A DNA stretch of 7,243 bases from Acetofilamentum sp. (GTDB taxonomy: Bacteria > Bacteroidota > Bacteroidia > Bacteroidales > DTU049), in contig DYON01000133.1 in assembly GCA_020720525.1 (NCBI GenBank), forward strand, positions 1-7,243. The letters run 5' to 3'. Below are positions 7,158-7,243 of this stretch, in pieces (the first letter of the stretch is position 1; each line of letters opens with the position of its first letter). The notes under the pieces are model-generated. The model had not been told where the DNA came from, did not search any database, and was given only the letters and a program-made list of their open reading frames with translations. A program made the translations under genes and the position numbers.

Positions 7158-7243
7158 ATATTTAGGAAGCTAATATTTCTTCGGGGTTAATCCTCTTGAC
7201 TTCTTTTTTGATATTTTTTTTGCATTTTCCGATTTGTCGTGAA

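Larger units (their letters stand above)
7062..7243. other. Upstream spacer of the ELWxxDGT gene, possibly including the 3' end of a cut-off minus-strand gene
   Basis: This is the 5' region of the large gene. It is AT-rich and contains the palindrome described separately. At its right end all three minus-strand frames are open from the edge. One ends at TAA 7162-7164 with a plausible tail (KKEVKRINPEEILAS), another at TAG 7170-7172 (KKKSRGLTPKKY). Either could be the end of an upstream gene on the same strand, but fewer than 30 codons of Lys-rich sequence cannot decide between them or exclude chance. I see no tRNA or other RNA gene here. Confidence 0.35.

Noticed and set aside
1..7243. A defence, toxin-antitoxin, retron or mobile-element system
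   Set aside because: The whole window is accounted for by two secreted-protein genes and short spacers. No nuclease, reverse transcriptase, transposase, integrase or structured RNA signal was seen.

Overview
The window looks like a chromosomal stretch from a member of the Bacteroidota (Bacteroidetes). The main evidence is a type IX secretion system (T9SS) type A sorting domain at the C-terminus of the large gene (YPNP motif, then a terminal IYLLKIQG...KKLVISK strand pair). Supporting signs are typical Bacteroidota surface modules (MBG-like, 'RGxCWNT' Fn3-like, choice-of-anchor J-like), AT-rich spacers and no Shine-Dalgarno sequences before the starts. I cannot name a genus.

Both genes are on the minus strand, so transcription runs from high to low coordinates. 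At 7062-7243 lies the upstream spacer, with a perfect 9-bp inverted repeat and possibly the last codons of an unseen upstream gene. At 2859-7061 is a complete 1400-residue secreted protein: signal peptide, 17 tandem ELWxxDGT repeats of about 48 residues, five adhesin-type beta-sandwich modules, and a T9SS sorting domain. After a 145-bp AT-rich spacer (2714-2858), positions 2713 to 1 encode a 904-codon open frame that runs off the left edge. It is an M6 (immune inhibitor A-like) zinc metalloprotease with a signal peptide, an HEFGHNLGLPD active site and an Fn3 / jelly-roll / Fn3 tail. Its C-terminus is outside the window.

Both products should be exported by Sec and act on the cell surface or outside the cell. 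The large protein carries its own T9SS signal. The protease probably has one beyond the edge, but that is inference. The two share a related Fn3-like module near their C-termini. No functional link is proven: same-strand order with a 145-bp gap fits either separate promoters or weak co-transcription. I see no RNA genes, CRISPR array, insertion sequence or defence system. The most unusual feature is the 17-unit repeat array, with its hint of an 8-unit higher-order period and decaying terminal units.
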